Below, piece by piece: positions 21,289-35,115 of a stretch of DNA of 64,000 nucleotides. Both the position numbers and the translations under genes were made by a program. This DNA comes from Adiantum capillus-veneris (lineage: Eukaryota > Streptophyta > Polypodiopsida > Polypodiales > Pteridaceae): the NCBI GenBank assembly GCA_014529385.2, contig CM043962.1:50625405-50689404 (forward strand), read 5' to 3'. Under the pieces are notes generated by a model. The model saw nothing but the letters and a program-made list of their open reading frames with translations, was not told the origin of the DNA and did not search any database. Numbering within the stretch: the first letter of the stretch is position 1; every line of letters starts with the position of its first letter.

Positions 21289-24200
21289 GACTCCAACTTT
21301 TATGCTTGCTTGAATATGGATAGAGATCAGCCCTTTGTTGAACTAGAGGAAGACATTGCTCATTACAAGGATCATGGTGAAGTCATTGTCTTTGGAGACA
21401 TGAATGCTCACACAAATATGTTACAACACGACACACAACAAGTAGACATGCCGCATGTCTAAAGAAGAATGGATGACTCATACATGTATAATCGAAGTTC
21501 TAATGATGCAAAAGAAGTGGATCACCATGGAAAGTCACTTCTACATATGTGCAATAGTATCAGAATGCTCATTGCAAATGGTGTATCTCTATGGCAAGGC
21601 ACCAATGACTTTACATGTAGAAAGCACAACGGTGCTAGCGTGATTGACTATATGTTGTTCTCAGAAGCCACTCTAGAATGCATACAAAGCTTTACACTTG
21701 GTGAATGGAATCCGGAATCGGATCATAGGATGTTATGTATTGACCTCAAGTGCGGTAAACGGCCCGAGCATGTAGCCTCCAATCATGATGTGAATCATTT
21801 GTACCTACGTCTAGACTTCAAACGAGCACTTATATTTGCTGATATGGTGGACCAAATCTTAAGCATGATAGAGAATCAAGAGAGCCCAACATTAGAATGC
21901 AAGTGGAAAGTTTTCAAAGAAGTAATTTTCTCTTGTGCGAAGGAATGCTTTTCGGTGAAACACATGTCTCGCAAAAGGTCTAAGAAGGGTAGCACCAAGA
22001 AGAAATGGTTTGACATGGAATGTAGTCAAGCCCGAAAACACTTGCTAAGATTGGATGCAATCAAAGACAAGGAAGTTTACTTGGAATGTTCACACATATA
22101 CAAAGCACTTGTTCAAAAGAAGAGGAGAAGGTGGGAAGTCGAAAAACAACTTCTTTTAGCACAAGAGAAAGCACATGCATGTGGCAAGTTTTGGCAAAAT
22201 CTAAAAGGCAAGCGCGTTGAGAGCTTTGGTGACTTGACTCTTGAGGATATGTATATGCATTGTAAGAACCTCTATGAGCAACCCAATGTTGATAAGATGG
22301 AGTGTTGTAGCTCCCTTCCGTTTATGTCTCCCTTCTTTACCATTGAAGATGTATGCCGCGCGCTTGAGAAACTTGCTACTCGCAAGGCAGGTGACCTTCA
22401 AGGTGTCAAGGCTGAAATGATTAAATGGACAAGCAAGAAAACACAATATTGGATATGCGATATGTTTAACCTTGCACTTCAGTATGGCATGCCTCATGAT
22501 TGGAGTGCAAATTGGATCAAACCTTTGCACAAAGGAGGAGATGTAAAGAATGTGAACAACTATCGCACTATAATGGTTGGTTCTTTAATGGCAAAGTTAT
22601 TTGGATGTATCATGGAGATGCAGATAAGTGAATGGGCTGAAAAGAATGGCAAACGTGCACTTGGCCAAGCAGGTTTTGGAAAGCATCATAGCACTATTGA
22701 TCACCTTGTCACTCTTCGAGTTCTTATGGAAGCGTCTCGATTGAAAGGAAAAAAGTTGTATTATTGCTTTGTGGATTTCAAGAAAGCTTTTGACATGGTA
22801 CCGCGAGGAAATCTTTGGAGACGTATGCAAAGCCTTCAAGTGCCGAGAGAATTTATGCATGCAGTCTTTCGCATCTACCAAAAAGTGATATGTCGATTAC
22901 GTATGGGAGATGGAATTTCAGAATTTTTTGCAAGCACTATTGGTGTCAAACAAGGATGCCCACTTTCCCCAACCCTCTTTGGGCTACTCATTGACGAATT
23001 GGAATGCATGGTTCTTGACTTTATGCAGCAAGAAGACATAGAAGAGGTTAAGATTGGAAATGCGGTGATCATGCTTTTGCTTTATGCCGATGATGTAGTG
23101 CTCTTGGCACATACCTTAGAAGATGCACAAAAGCTTATGAGTGTATTGGAACGCTTTTGCCTACATAGCGGGCTGATCGTGAATGGATCCAAAACCAAGG
23201 TTATGCTTGTAAAGACCCTCAATGATGAAAATCCATGCATTGTGTATAACAATGAGAAACTTGAAGTGGTAGATCACTTCAAGTACCTTGGCCTTGAGGT
23301 TCCATCCAATCATAAATGGAAGGATTGTGCAATGGATCGCTTGGAAGCCGGAAAGAGGGCCTATTATGCATTTGAGAACATGTGCAATGCAGGAGAGATC
23401 AAGTGTTGGGCTCTCAAAAAGTACCTCTTTGACACATTGGTGACACCGGTGCTTCTTTATGGAGTGGAGGTGTGGGGTGGAAGCATCGGGAAGTCTACTT
23501 GGAAAGAGTTTGAGAATGTCCAAAAGCGTTTTCTCACCAACTTTCTCCAAGTCAAGACACAAACACCCTACATGCTCTTACTTCTTGAGTCCGGATTGCT
23601 TCCCATTGAGGTCTTGGGCATGCAAAGGGTTGTGGAGTACATGCGTAAGACACAACGTAGCCCTTTGCATCGACTTCCTAGAATCGCATATGAAGCAAGT
23701 CAAATGGTTCAAAAGACATGCAAGAGCAAAATACTAAGTTCGGGGTGGATGCTTGATATCAAGAAATGGTTTGGAAGATGGGATGCATGTCACTTGGTCA
23801 AGGATGCGTCGATCGACTCCCAAGTTAATGAGGCCTTCTTACAACGCCAATGTATCACGGCTTGGGAGAAATCCGGAGGTTCTCGCTTCAGCCATTACAC
23901 CACACACGTTGCCCCAAACTACAAATCTCTCTTCTTCTCGGAACGAGATAACCGAACCCATTCCTACATCCTTGAGCCCATCCCGTTGAGTGCGATCCGC
24001 ACCATTGCCTCCATTCGTCTTAGCTCCCATTGTCTACGCTGCGAGACAGGACGTTGGGGCACTGGCGAGGAGTGTCATCGACTTTGCACCTTATGCCCTC
24101 GTCAAGTGCGAGAGAGTGAGTACCACACACTACTTGAGTGCTCAGCTTTTGACCACATTAGGTCCTCTTTTTCCCATATATTCAGCCATGATCTCTCCCT

Positions 24201-24378
24201 ACATACCTTCCTCTCCCAACCACGATGTGGACTCTCTATTGCGACGCTCATTTCAGCCATTTTTGAGCATCGAGAGTCACTTATGAACTCCACTCACACC
24301 ACGTGACATGTTCATTTGGTCCCATAGGTCATATTTGACCTCCCAGGACGATAATAGAACTATCTATCTATCTATCTA

Positions 24379-24383
<5 letters not shown>
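21289..24383 (+). mobile_element. LINE B, 5'-truncated
   Basis: A non-LTR retrotransposon lacking ORF1 and the first part of ORF2; it begins in the endonuclease region right after (CT)n. The 3' UTR carries the family signature GGTCCCATAGGTCATATTTG and ends in (CTAT)n, then (CT)n from about 24384. It is the most intact RT copy in the window, with one in-frame stop. Confidence 0.93.
21310..24306 (+). pseudogene. LINE B ORF2: endonuclease C-half, RT, Cys/His tail
   Basis: Endonuclease motifs GDMNA (about 21400), SVIDYMLFSEA and SDHRML are kept. RT follows from about 22370: HKGGDVKNVNNYRTI, QAGFGKHHSTIDH, CFVDFKKAFDMVP (first catalytic Asp), GVKQGCPLSPTLFGLLIDE and the catalytic YADD at about 23083-23094. 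The C-terminus has CLRCETGRWGTGEECHRLC followed by TLCPRQVRESEYHTLLEC. The frame is continuous apart from TAA at 21460-21462, where LINE D has TCA. The longest uninterrupted part starts at 21469 (945 codons). Confidence 0.92.

Positions 24384-24466
<83 letters not shown>
24384..24466. repeat. (CT)n array at LINE B 3' end
   Basis: About 40 CT units directly after the (CTAT)n tail of LINE B. Confidence 0.95.
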
Positions 24467-24468
<2 letters not shown>

Positions 24469-24539
24469 ACTCTTTATTTCTTTTTCTCTTTGTCTCTATC
24501 TCCCTCTTTCTCTAGCACAATAAATCTACATTTCCTTTC

Positions 24540-26540
24540 TTAGTTGGATTGAGAAAGAAGCACAAGAGGCAGTAAAAGCTGTGCTTATCCATCTATTTTA
24601 CAGGCAGAAGTTAAAAGAGGCCATCAAACACATGGTGCTCTTCAGCCAACACCCCCCACTCATGAACCTCAATAGTGAGGTTGACAGTTTTATCTTGCAA
24701 GCCATTGGCCCCAACAAGGAGCTTGATCGTTCATCAAAACGAGCTCGGAATGATTCAACCAGACATGGCCATGGATGAGGAAGGCAATCTTCCACACCTC
24801 AAAGAATGTTGTCGGCTATCCCTAACCCAAGATGGGCTGCTGCATCACCTGCTGATTCAGCTAGTAGTTGTCGTACTCCTATCACACCCTCTTATCCTCC
24901 CTACTCTTCCCAAAATTCTGTACAAAACCCTCGCACAACAGATCAGCTTTTAACCAAAATTGTACTACCAGTGCAAAGGCCCTCTTATATGACTAAAATT
25001 CCCCCTCTGTAATGTTTTCAAGTATGCAGAGACATCCACCAATGGTTTTGCCTTTGAAAAAGCCCTCCAAAAAAAGGCAATTTTGTTTGTGTTAACTTTG
25101 TAAACCCTTTATTGGACATTGCTAACTTAAGGGCTTTTCTTGCCCTCTTTTTATTTGGAATTGGTATGTCCACAACCACTGCATGGGATGATTGTATATT
25201 CTCATGGGCATTTCGCCCGCCGCTAAAAGTTCAATTATACAATGCCCACTCTATTTTTACAAAGAGCATTATTTCTTCAAAATCTTGTTCATGTTTTTCT
25301 CTTCCTCATGGCATACGTCCCACCTGGGGCCATGTACTTACAACTAATATTGGTTGTTTTGCAAGTCCTTACTTATTTAAGCTATGCGGATATGGTTTGG
25401 GGCACATCCCCTCTACAGCCCCTAACCTTGAAGAGGCTGTTGAAGAACTTTATAGGGTTATAGTAACACTTATTCATTCAAGATGTGTTACCCACCCACA
25501 AGATCTAACACTAGGGAACATTTATCAGGCTTTGCATGGCTATTGCAGCCTATATTTACCAATAAAAAGGCAACACAAACATTATCCTATCCTTCAAGAA
25601 GAAATCAACAATCTAAAGGATCACTTTTACATCACTTGCTTAGATAATGCAGCCAACAACCCCATCCTCATTTGTGAAAAAATTATCACAGATGAAGCCC
25701 TCAAACGCCTCCTAGGACTTGACTTCAAGATTCACTCTATGGATGTCAATGAAACCTTATCCCTCATCCATTCTTCTCTCTCCTCTCTAGCTCCTATGAT
25801 ACCCCTTCAACACCCATCCCTCCCCTTCATCTCTGCTACTTACAAAAGCAAAAAAGACGCTTTTAGATGGATCACTTGTGATCAACTTGCGGCTACTCTG
25901 ACATCTCACTTTTCCTTGCATGCCTTCTAAAAACATGTAACCCTTACTTGAAACAAAAGGCAAGGAACCTAAACCAAAAAGTTCTACTCTGCCATAACCT
26001 TCAAACACAATCTTGGTGGATAGTGGTCTATGTCTACGAATGTGTCCTAAACCTCCCTAAAAATGCAAAACAACTTTTTCGGGTGATGTTAAATGATGCT
26101 ATGAAAATATACCTCATCTAGGACCACAAGGGCTTATCCACCACATCTCTAAGCTTGTCAAAGCAGCATTTTCCCTTGCATAGCACCCTTTCATCTCTTT
26201 CAAAAAATGTCAACCCAATGTACTAAAGCTAGTCCACCCATTCTTATAAATCAAGACTATCCTTCACTATGCAACAAATCATTGACCTCAATGATTGGCT
26301 TATCAATAACATGTATATCCAAAACCAAAATGTTGTGTTCAGACAAGCTAATGGTATTCCTATTTGTTTGGTTTTTGGTGATGGTGGCAAGTAATAGGAT
26401 GCTTCTCTCTCTATTACATCTGCAAATTTAAAGGATAAAGCTCTCTCCATATTATTTTGAGAATTCCATCCAAAGAAACCTCTCTGGGCTCTCCTCTATT
26501 TTGGCTTTGTAATGGATGTTGGGTAATTTATGAGATTTTG
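24540..26540 (+). pseudogene. reverse-transcriptase-like retroelement relic (Penelope-like?)
   Basis: The longest frame (25112-25930, 272 residues) has segments resembling, in order, the region before RT in Penelope-like elements (GHVLTTNI...LFKLCGYGLG), a KpADK-like region (FYITCLDNAANNPILICEKI) and a HK-RpI-like region (PFISATYKSKKDAFRWITC). Downstream at about 26262-26390 another frame reads QQIIDLNDWLINNMY...FRQANGIPICLVFGDGGK, like RT motif B. No catalytic YxDD and no GIY-YIG domain could be found. The assignment to Penelope-like elements is weak; that it is an RT relic is more likely. A second decayed copy lies at 500-840. Confidence 0.42.
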
Positions 26541-26639
26541 CAAAGTTGGTATTTTCATCATTTGTTTTGAGTCTTTTACGTTTTGAAATAAAGGTATTTA
26601 GCAACCTAATCTTTCTATATTCTCTTTATTCTTCTTTTT

Positions 26640-27868
<1,229 letters not shown>

Positions 27869-27871
27869 CTC

Positions 27872-28330
27872 ATGCAAGCTATGGTTCAAACAAAGAATGT
27901 TGAGAATGTGGATATGGAGGAGTTGAAGGAACGGGAGCGACGTTCCAAGAATATTGTTATTCGTGGAATTCCCGAAGAGAAGTTAGAGACACCTCCTTCT
28001 CTTGCCATTGTTATTGAAGATTTCTTCAAAACCCACTTTGGCATGTCCGGAGTTATGGTCTATGGAGCACATAGAGTGGGGAAGCAAGGAGTTCCTCGCT
28101 CGGAAGAACGGCCAATTGTATGCACCATGCCGGATGAGACCAAGTGAAAGATTATCCTTGATAATAGTTGGATCTATTTGAGGGATACAAAATGTTTTGT
28201 ATGTGAAGATCACACTATTAAGCAACAAAATATGTGTCGCAAGGCATATGAGGAAAAGAATAATAAAAACAAGGAGATCTCTCATGAAAAAAATGTGCCC
28301 AAGGAGGAGGCAAGTCTCTCAAGCAAATAG
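27872..28330 (+). pseudogene. LINE C ORF1, C-terminal half
   Basis: Contains the RRM-like core NIVIRGIPEEKLETPPSL...FFKTHFGMSG..VYGAHRVGK and RPIVCTM, as in LINE D ORF1. A TGA at 28145-28147 (CGA or AGA in LINE D) interrupts it; the frame then continues to TAG at 28328-28330. ORF2 starts seven bases later. Confidence 0.85.
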
Positions 28331-28336
28331 GGATGC

Positions 28337-31300
28337 GTGACCTATGAGACCGAGTTACAATTGAAAATATGCTTTTGGAATTGTAATGGATACCCATGGA
28401 ATGCGGGGGTTGGCATTGATGAACTAACAAGCAAAGCCGATGTTGTACTTCTTGTTGAAACTTGGGAGCATGATACACAAAGGATTAACGGCTTGGAGGA
28501 TTACAATGTACATTCATTGATGTGGTCAAAGAATCTCAAGCAACGAAGAGGACAAGGAGGGTTAGCATGTATGGTTAAGAAAGGATTGGAAGATTTTGTA
28601 TCAATTGTGAAAGATGACAAGTACAAACGTTATGTATGGCTGAAAATTATGACACCAAAAAGAGCACCCATTTTTGTAGCCGGTTGCTACATTCCTCATC
28701 ATGATTCTCCCTTTTATGCTTGCATGGATAGAGATCAACCATTTTCTGATTTGGAAGAGGACATTGCTTATTTCAAAGGTAAAGGTGATGTTATTGTATT
28801 TGGGGATATGAATGCTCGCACAAAAACATTGCAACATGATACTCAACAATTTGATATGCCATACATTTCAAGGGAGTTGGAGGAAGTTCACTTGTATGAT
28901 TGTACTTCAATGGATGAGAAAGAGCCGGATCACTATGGAAAGTTACTTTTACACATGTGTAATAGCACGGGTATGCTCATTGCCAATGGTGTATCTTTGT
29001 GGAGTGGAACCAATGGATTTACATGTAGAAGACATAATGGGGATAGTGTGATTGACTATATGCTACTCTCTGAAGCCATCATGTATCGCATAAAGAGTTT
29101 TATGTTTGGTCAATGGACCCCGGAATCCGACCATCGCACCTTATGTATTGACCTTTCATGTGGAGAAGCAACTAAGCATGATAATCTCAGCCAAAGGAAA
29201 GAGAAGTTATCACTATGTATGGATTTCAAACGGGCACCAATGTACATTGAAATAGTTGAGCAAAAATTATGGATGACAAAGCTTCAATGTGATGCACCAT
29301 TGGAAACTAAATGGGAAGCTTTCAAGAAAGCTATTTGTTCTTGTGCGGAAGAATGCTTTGCCATAAAGCATCTCCATGGTATCAACAAAGATAGATCACG
29401 CAAAAGGTGGTTTGATAAAAAAATGTCAAGATGCTCGAAAGTCCTTGATAAAGCTTCATGCAACTATGGACAAAGACAACTATCAAAGTCATTTGCATAC
29501 ATACAAGGCATTGATTCAAAAGAAGAGAAGAAGATGGGAAGTAAAGCAACAAGAATTTCAAGTCCAAGAAAAGGCACATGCATGTGGAAGATTTTGGAGA
29601 AACTTGAAAGGCAAGCGGGTTGAGAATTTTGGTAACTTAAGTCTAGTGGATGTGTACACACATTGTAGGCAATTATATGAGCAAGAAAATACTGAAAAAA
29701 TGCCATTTTATGGTTCACTCCCATGTATGCCGTCTTTTTTTACTATTGAGGATGTATGCGGTGGGCTTGAAAAGTTGGCCACACGCAAAGCGGGAGATCT
29801 TCAAGGTATCAAGCCGGAGATGATCAAATGGACGGGAGATTTTACCCATGAGTGGATGTGTGATATGTTCAACATTGCACTTCAACATGGTATGCCTTAT
29901 GATTGGAGTACTAATTGGGTTAAGCCTTTGCATAAAGGAGGAGATGTAAAGAATGTAAGCAACTACCGGACTATAATGATTGGGTCTCTTATGGCAAAGT
30001 TGTTTGGGTGCATAATGGAGATGAAATTGAGTGATTGGGCTGAAGAGAATGACAAGCGTGCAAAGGGACAAGCAGGTTTTCGTCGATGCCATAGCACCAT
30101 TGATCATCTTGTCACTCTTCGTGTTCTCATGGAGGAAAGTCGGTTGAAAGGCAAGCGATTGTATTGTTGTTTTGTGGACTTTAAGAAAGCCTTTGATATG
30201 ATTCCACGTAACAATTTGTGGAGAAGGATGGAAGAACTCCAAGTGCCAAGTGAGTTTATGCTTGCGGTTTCTCGAATCTATGAGAAGGTGATTTGTCAAT
30301 TGCGCATGGGAAGAGAAATTTCAGAAATTTTTGTAAGCACTATTGGGGTTAAACAAGGATGTCCATTGTCACCAACTCTCTTTGGTCTATGCATCGATCA
30401 ATTGGAACAAATGGTACTTGACTTTATGCAAGAAGAAGGCATTGAAGAGGTCACTATTTGCAATGCGGTAATCATGCTTTTGTTGTATGCGGATGATGTA
30501 GTGCTTCTAGCACACACTTTAGAAGATGCACAAAAGCTTATGGTTGTCCTTGAGAACTTTTGCTTGCATAGTGGGCTGATTGTAAATGAATCCAAAACAA
30601 AGGTTATGCTTGTGAAAACCAACCATAAGGAGAAGCCATGCATTGTGTACAACAACGAGGCACTTGAAGTTGTTGAGAGCTTTAAGTACCTTGGCCTTGA
30701 GGTTCCATCCAATCACAAGTGGCATGAATGTGCTATGCGTCGTTTGGAAGCGGGAAAGAGAGCATATTATGCATTTGAGAACATGTGTAATGCGGGAAAC
30801 ATCAAGTGTTGGGTTCTCAAGAAGTATCTTTTTGATGCATTGGTGGCACCGGTTCTTCTTTATGGAGTTGAAGTGTGGGGCGGGAGCATCTCAAAGTCTA
30901 CTTGGAAAGAGTTTGAGAATGTCCAAAAGCGTTTCTTACAAACTTTCTCCAAGTTAAGACACAAACACCATATATGCTCCTACTTCTTGAGTCGGGATCT
31001 CTTCCAATTGAGGTTATGGGCATGGAAAGGGTTGTGGAGTACATGATAAAGATGCGTCAAAACCCCTCACATCGACTTCCTACAATTGCATGGGAAGCAA
31101 GCAAAAAAGTTCAAACGACGCATAAAAGCAAGATCTTGAGCACGGGATGGATGCAAGACATAAACAAGTGGTTTGGGAGATGGGATGCATTACACTTGCT
31201 ACATGATGCTTCAATTGACTCTCAAGTGAATGAAGCTTTTCTACAACGCCAATGTATTACGGCTTGGGAGAAATCCGGTGGGTCACGCTTCATACATTAC

Positions 31301-31729
31301 ACCACCTATATTGCCCCCAACTACAAAACCATGTTCTTCGCTGAGAGAGGAAACCGTACTCACACTTACATGCTTGAGCCTATTCCCTTGTCTGCGATAC
31401 GCACTATCGCAGCAATTCGGCTTAGCTCCCATTTCCTTCGATGCGAGATAGGGCGTTGGGGCAATGGAGAAGAGTCAAATCGATTGTGCACATTATGCTC
31501 ACTGCAAGTTCGAGAGTCTGAGTACCACACACTACTAGAGTGCTCAACTTTTGATCACATCCGAACTTGCTTCTCTCACATTTTCAGCCATAACTTAGAC
31601 CTACACACTTTCCTCTCCCAGCCAAAGTGTGGGCTCTCCATTGCGACTCTCATCACTACAATTTTGGAGCATCGAGAGTCACTCATCAGCCATACACATA
31701 CTACAGCACATGTAACTTTGGTCCCATAG
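28337..31729 (+). pseudogene. LINE C ORF2: endonuclease, RT, Cys/His tail
   Basis: The APE-type endonuclease is complete: FWNCNG, VVLLVETWEHD, YIPHHDSPF, GDMNAR, SVIDYML, SDHRTLC. RT has QAGFRRCHSTIDH, CFVDFKKAFDMIP, GVKQGCPLSPTLFG and YADD at about 30484-30495. The tail keeps CEIGRWGNGEESNRLCTLC. The start codon is GTG where LINE D has ATG. Two single-base changes break the frame: an extra A in the A7 run at 29417-29423, and a one-base loss near 30936. Otherwise the ORF is well preserved, suggesting fairly recent insertion. Confidence 0.92.
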
Positions 31730-31769
31730 GTCATATTTGACCTCCGAGGACGATAATAAAATCTATCTA

Positions 31770-31774
<5 letters not shown>

Positions 31775-31866
<92 letters not shown>

Positions 31867-32007
31867 TTCTCTCTATTCTCTCTCTTCTTCTTTTCTTCTT
31901 CTCTTCTTCTTCTTCTCTCTCTATTCTCTCTCTTCCTCACATTCTCTCTATTTTCTCTCTCCCCTCCTCTCTCTCTATTTTCTCTCTATAACTCCTTCTC
32001 TCCCTCT
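31775..32007. repeat. (CT)n array and CT-rich tract
   Basis: About 45 perfect CT units (31775-31863) followed by CT-rich phrases. It lies between the 3' end of LINE C and the truncated start of LINE E. Confidence 0.93.
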
Positions 32008-33470
32008 TTTTTTTTGCAAGTACCATTGGTGTAAAACAACAATGCCCTCTTTCTCCAACACTCTTTCGGCTTCTTATTGATGAATTGGAATGTATGGTCC
32101 TTGATTTTATGCAGCAAGAAGGCATAGAAGAGGTTAAGATTGCAAATGCGGTGATCATGCTTTTGCTATATGCTGATGATGTAGTACTCTTGGCACATAA
32201 TTTGGAAGATGCACAAAAGCTGATGAGTGTCTTGGAACGCTTTTGCCTACATAGCGAGTTGATTGTGAATGAATCCAAAACAAAGTTATGCTTGTAAAGA
32301 CTCTCAACAATGAGAATCCATGCATTGTATATAACAATCAACCACTTGAAGTGGTAGATAGCTTGAAATAACTTGGCCTTGAGGTTCCATCCAACCATAA
32401 ATGAAAAGATTGTGCAATGGGTCGCTTGGAAGCCGAAAAGAGGACATACTATGCATTTGAGAACATGTGCAATGCCGGAGAGATCAAATGTTGGACTCTC
32501 AAAAAGTATCTCTTTGATACCTTAGTGACACCGGTGCTTCTCTATGGAGTTGAGGTGTGGGGTGGTAGCATCGCAAAGTCTACTTGGAAAAAGTTTGAGA
32601 ACGTCCAAAAGTGTTTTCTCACTAATTTTTTCCAAGTTATGACACAAACACCATACATGCTTTTACTTCTTGAGTCCGGATCGCTTCCCATTGAGGTTTT
32701 GGGCATGCAAAGGGTTGTGGAGTACATGCTTAAGACACGAGATAGCCTTTTGCATCAGCTTCCTAAAATTGCTTATGAAGCAAGTCAAAAGATCCAAAAG
32801 ACAAGCAAGAGCAAAAAACTAAGTTTGGGTTGGATGCTTGATATCAAGAAGTGGTTTGGAAGATGGGATGCATGTCACTTGGTTGAGGATGCATCGAATG
32901 ACTCCCAAGTGAATGAAATTTTCTTACAACGCCAATGTATCATGACTTGGGAGAAGTCCGGAGGTTCTCGCTTCAGCCATTACACCACACATGTTGCCCC
33001 AAACTACAAAACTCTCTTCTTCTCGGAGCGAGGAACCCGAGCCCATCCCTACATTCTTGAGCCGATCCCGTTGAGTGCAATCCGCACCATTGCCTCCATT
33101 TGTCTTAGCTCTCATTCTCTACGGTGTGAGATGGGATGTTGGGGCATTGGCGAGGAGTCTCATCGACTTTGCACTTTGTGTCTTCGTCAAGTGCTAGAGA
33201 GTGAGTACCACACACTATTTGAGTGCTCAATTTTTTACCACATTCGGTCTTCCTTTCCCCACATATTCAGCCATGGGCTCTCTAGTCTACACACCTTCCT
33301 CTCCCAACCACAATGTGGACTCTCCATTGCCACGATCATTTCAGCAGTTTTTGAGCATCGAGAGTCACTTATGACCCCCACTCACACCACATGATATCTT
33401 TGATCGGTCCCATAGGTCATCTTTGACCTCTCAGGACAATAATAGAACTATCTATCTATCTATCTATCTT
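32008..33470 (+). pseudogene. LINE E, 5'-truncated in RT
   Basis: Begins inside RT at the ASTIGVKQ block and includes YADD at about 32169-32180, then breaks frame near 32295. TAA at about 32370 and TGA at about 32402 interrupt the middle. It is open again from 32417 to 33394 through the Cys/His tail (CEMGCWGIGEESHRLCTLC). The 3' UTR holds GGTCCCATAGGTCATCTTTG and ends in (TATC)n and CT-rich DNA. The sequence is close to LINE B. Confidence 0.9.
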
Positions 33471-33505
33471 TGTTTCTATCTCTAATTATTTCTCTTTCTC
33501 TCTCT

Positions 33506-33571
<66 letters not shown>
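33471..33571. repeat. CT-rich tract with (CT)n
   Basis: Perfect (CT)n at about 33505-33571, between LINE E and LINE F. Confidence 0.93.
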
Positions 33572-33894
33572 AGTTGTGAGACGGATGTTGAGGCACCGAT
33601 GAGGAGTCTCATCGACCTTGCACTTGTTTCCCTCATCAAGTGCGAGAGAGTGAGTACCACACACTACTTGAGTGCTCACTTTTTTACCACATTTGGTCTT
33701 CCTTTTCCCACATTTTCAGTCATGGACTCTCCCTACACGCCTTCCTCTCCCAACCACAATGAGGACTCTCCATTGCCACACTCATTTCAGCAATGTTTGA
33801 GCATTGAGAGTCAGTTATGATCCCCACTCACACCACATGATATCTTTGATTGGTCTCATAGGTCATATTTGACCTCCGAGGACGATAATAGAAG
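33572..33894 (+). pseudogene. LINE F, 3'-end fragment
   Basis: Contains only the last ~80 codons of ORF2 (Cys/His tail region, shifted between frames) and the 3' UTR (TTGGTCTCATAGGTCATATTTG, GACGATAATAGAAGTATC). It begins at nearly the same ORF2 point as LINE A, directly after (CT)n, and ends in (CT)n. Confidence 0.88.
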
Positions 33895-34127
<233 letters not shown>

Positions 34128-34176
34128 ACTGAAAAAACTGTCATAACTTTTCGTTTTTGTTGACGACTTAAAGGCA

Positions 34177-35109
34177 ATGTCAGACAAAACTCGCAAGGGT
34201 GGAAAATCCACACTCGCCATGGAGAATGATGCAAAATCTCTAAGGAATTTGGATGCTAATCCAACCACATCGTCTACAACAATGGAAGCAATGATCATGG
34301 CTTACTTGATCTCATTACAATAAACCGTCAACAAGCAAGGTGAAGAGTTGCGCGCACTTGCAATGGAGAATGGCACTTTAAGAGTTCTCGTTGTGGAGAA
34401 TGAGCACCTCAAGAAGGTTCTTGAACTGCAAACAACACGCTTGATGCATCTTGAGAATGAAGTTCAAGAATGTAAACGCTCTCTTGTTGATATGAATGTA
34501 TTGAAAGAGCACTTGAGCAAAGTTGAGAGTGATCATGTATTGAAAGAGGAAACAATAGATACAATACGGCATGATGTATGTGAGATGAGAAATGCATCCA
34601 AATCATGGGATGATATATGTAAGGATAATGTGGTTTTTACATCTCCTATCACGCAAGCCATTGTCCAAGCAAAGAACGTAGAGAATGTGGACTCTCAAGA
34701 ATTGCAAGAACGACAAAAACGCTCAAATAACATCGTCATTCATGGAATCAAGGAGAAAAGCATGGAAACACCCCACTCTCTTGCGGTTGCTATTGAAGAG
34801 TTTTTTGCTACACACTTTGGCATGTCAGGAATCATGGCTTATGGTGCACATCGAGTTGGAAAACAAGGAGTCCCTCGCTCGGAAGAAAGACCTATTGTAT
34901 GTACCATGGCGGATGAGGTAAAGAGAAAGATCACCCTTGACAATGGTTGGATCTACCTCAAAGGAACGGGTTGTAATGTATATGAGGATCGCACTCTTAT
35001 GCAACAAAATGTACGTCGCAAATCATATGAGGAAAGAAGCAAGAAGGTTAAGGTATCATCTCAAGAAGAAAATCCACTTGAGGAGGATGCAAGTCCACCC
35101 AACAAATAG
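34177..35109 (+). pseudogene. LINE D ORF1: coiled coil plus RRM-like protein
   Basis: ATG at 34177 starts MSDKTRKGGKSTLAMEN. TAA at 34321-34323 (probably CAA) is the only stop before the TAG at 35107. After about residue 60 comes a coiled coil (LVVENEHLKKVLELQTTRLMHLENEV). The RRM-like core follows (NNIVIHGIKEKSMET, HFGMSG, YGAHRVGKQGV, RPIVCTMADEVKRKI), then a basic tail. This layout resembles L1/CR1-type ORF1p, a nucleic-acid chaperone, and lacks the CCHC knuckle usual in plant L1 ORF1. ORF2 begins six bases after the stop. Confidence 0.85.
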
Positions 35110-35115
35110 GGACAC

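Larger units (their letters stand above)
27869..31774 (+). mobile_element. LINE C, truncated in ORF1
   Basis: Starts within ORF1 directly after the CT-rich tract, has nearly all of ORF2 and the 3' UTR with GGTCCCATAGGTCATATTTG, and ends in (CTAT)n followed by (CT)n. It diverges more from LINE B than LINE D does. Confidence 0.93.
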
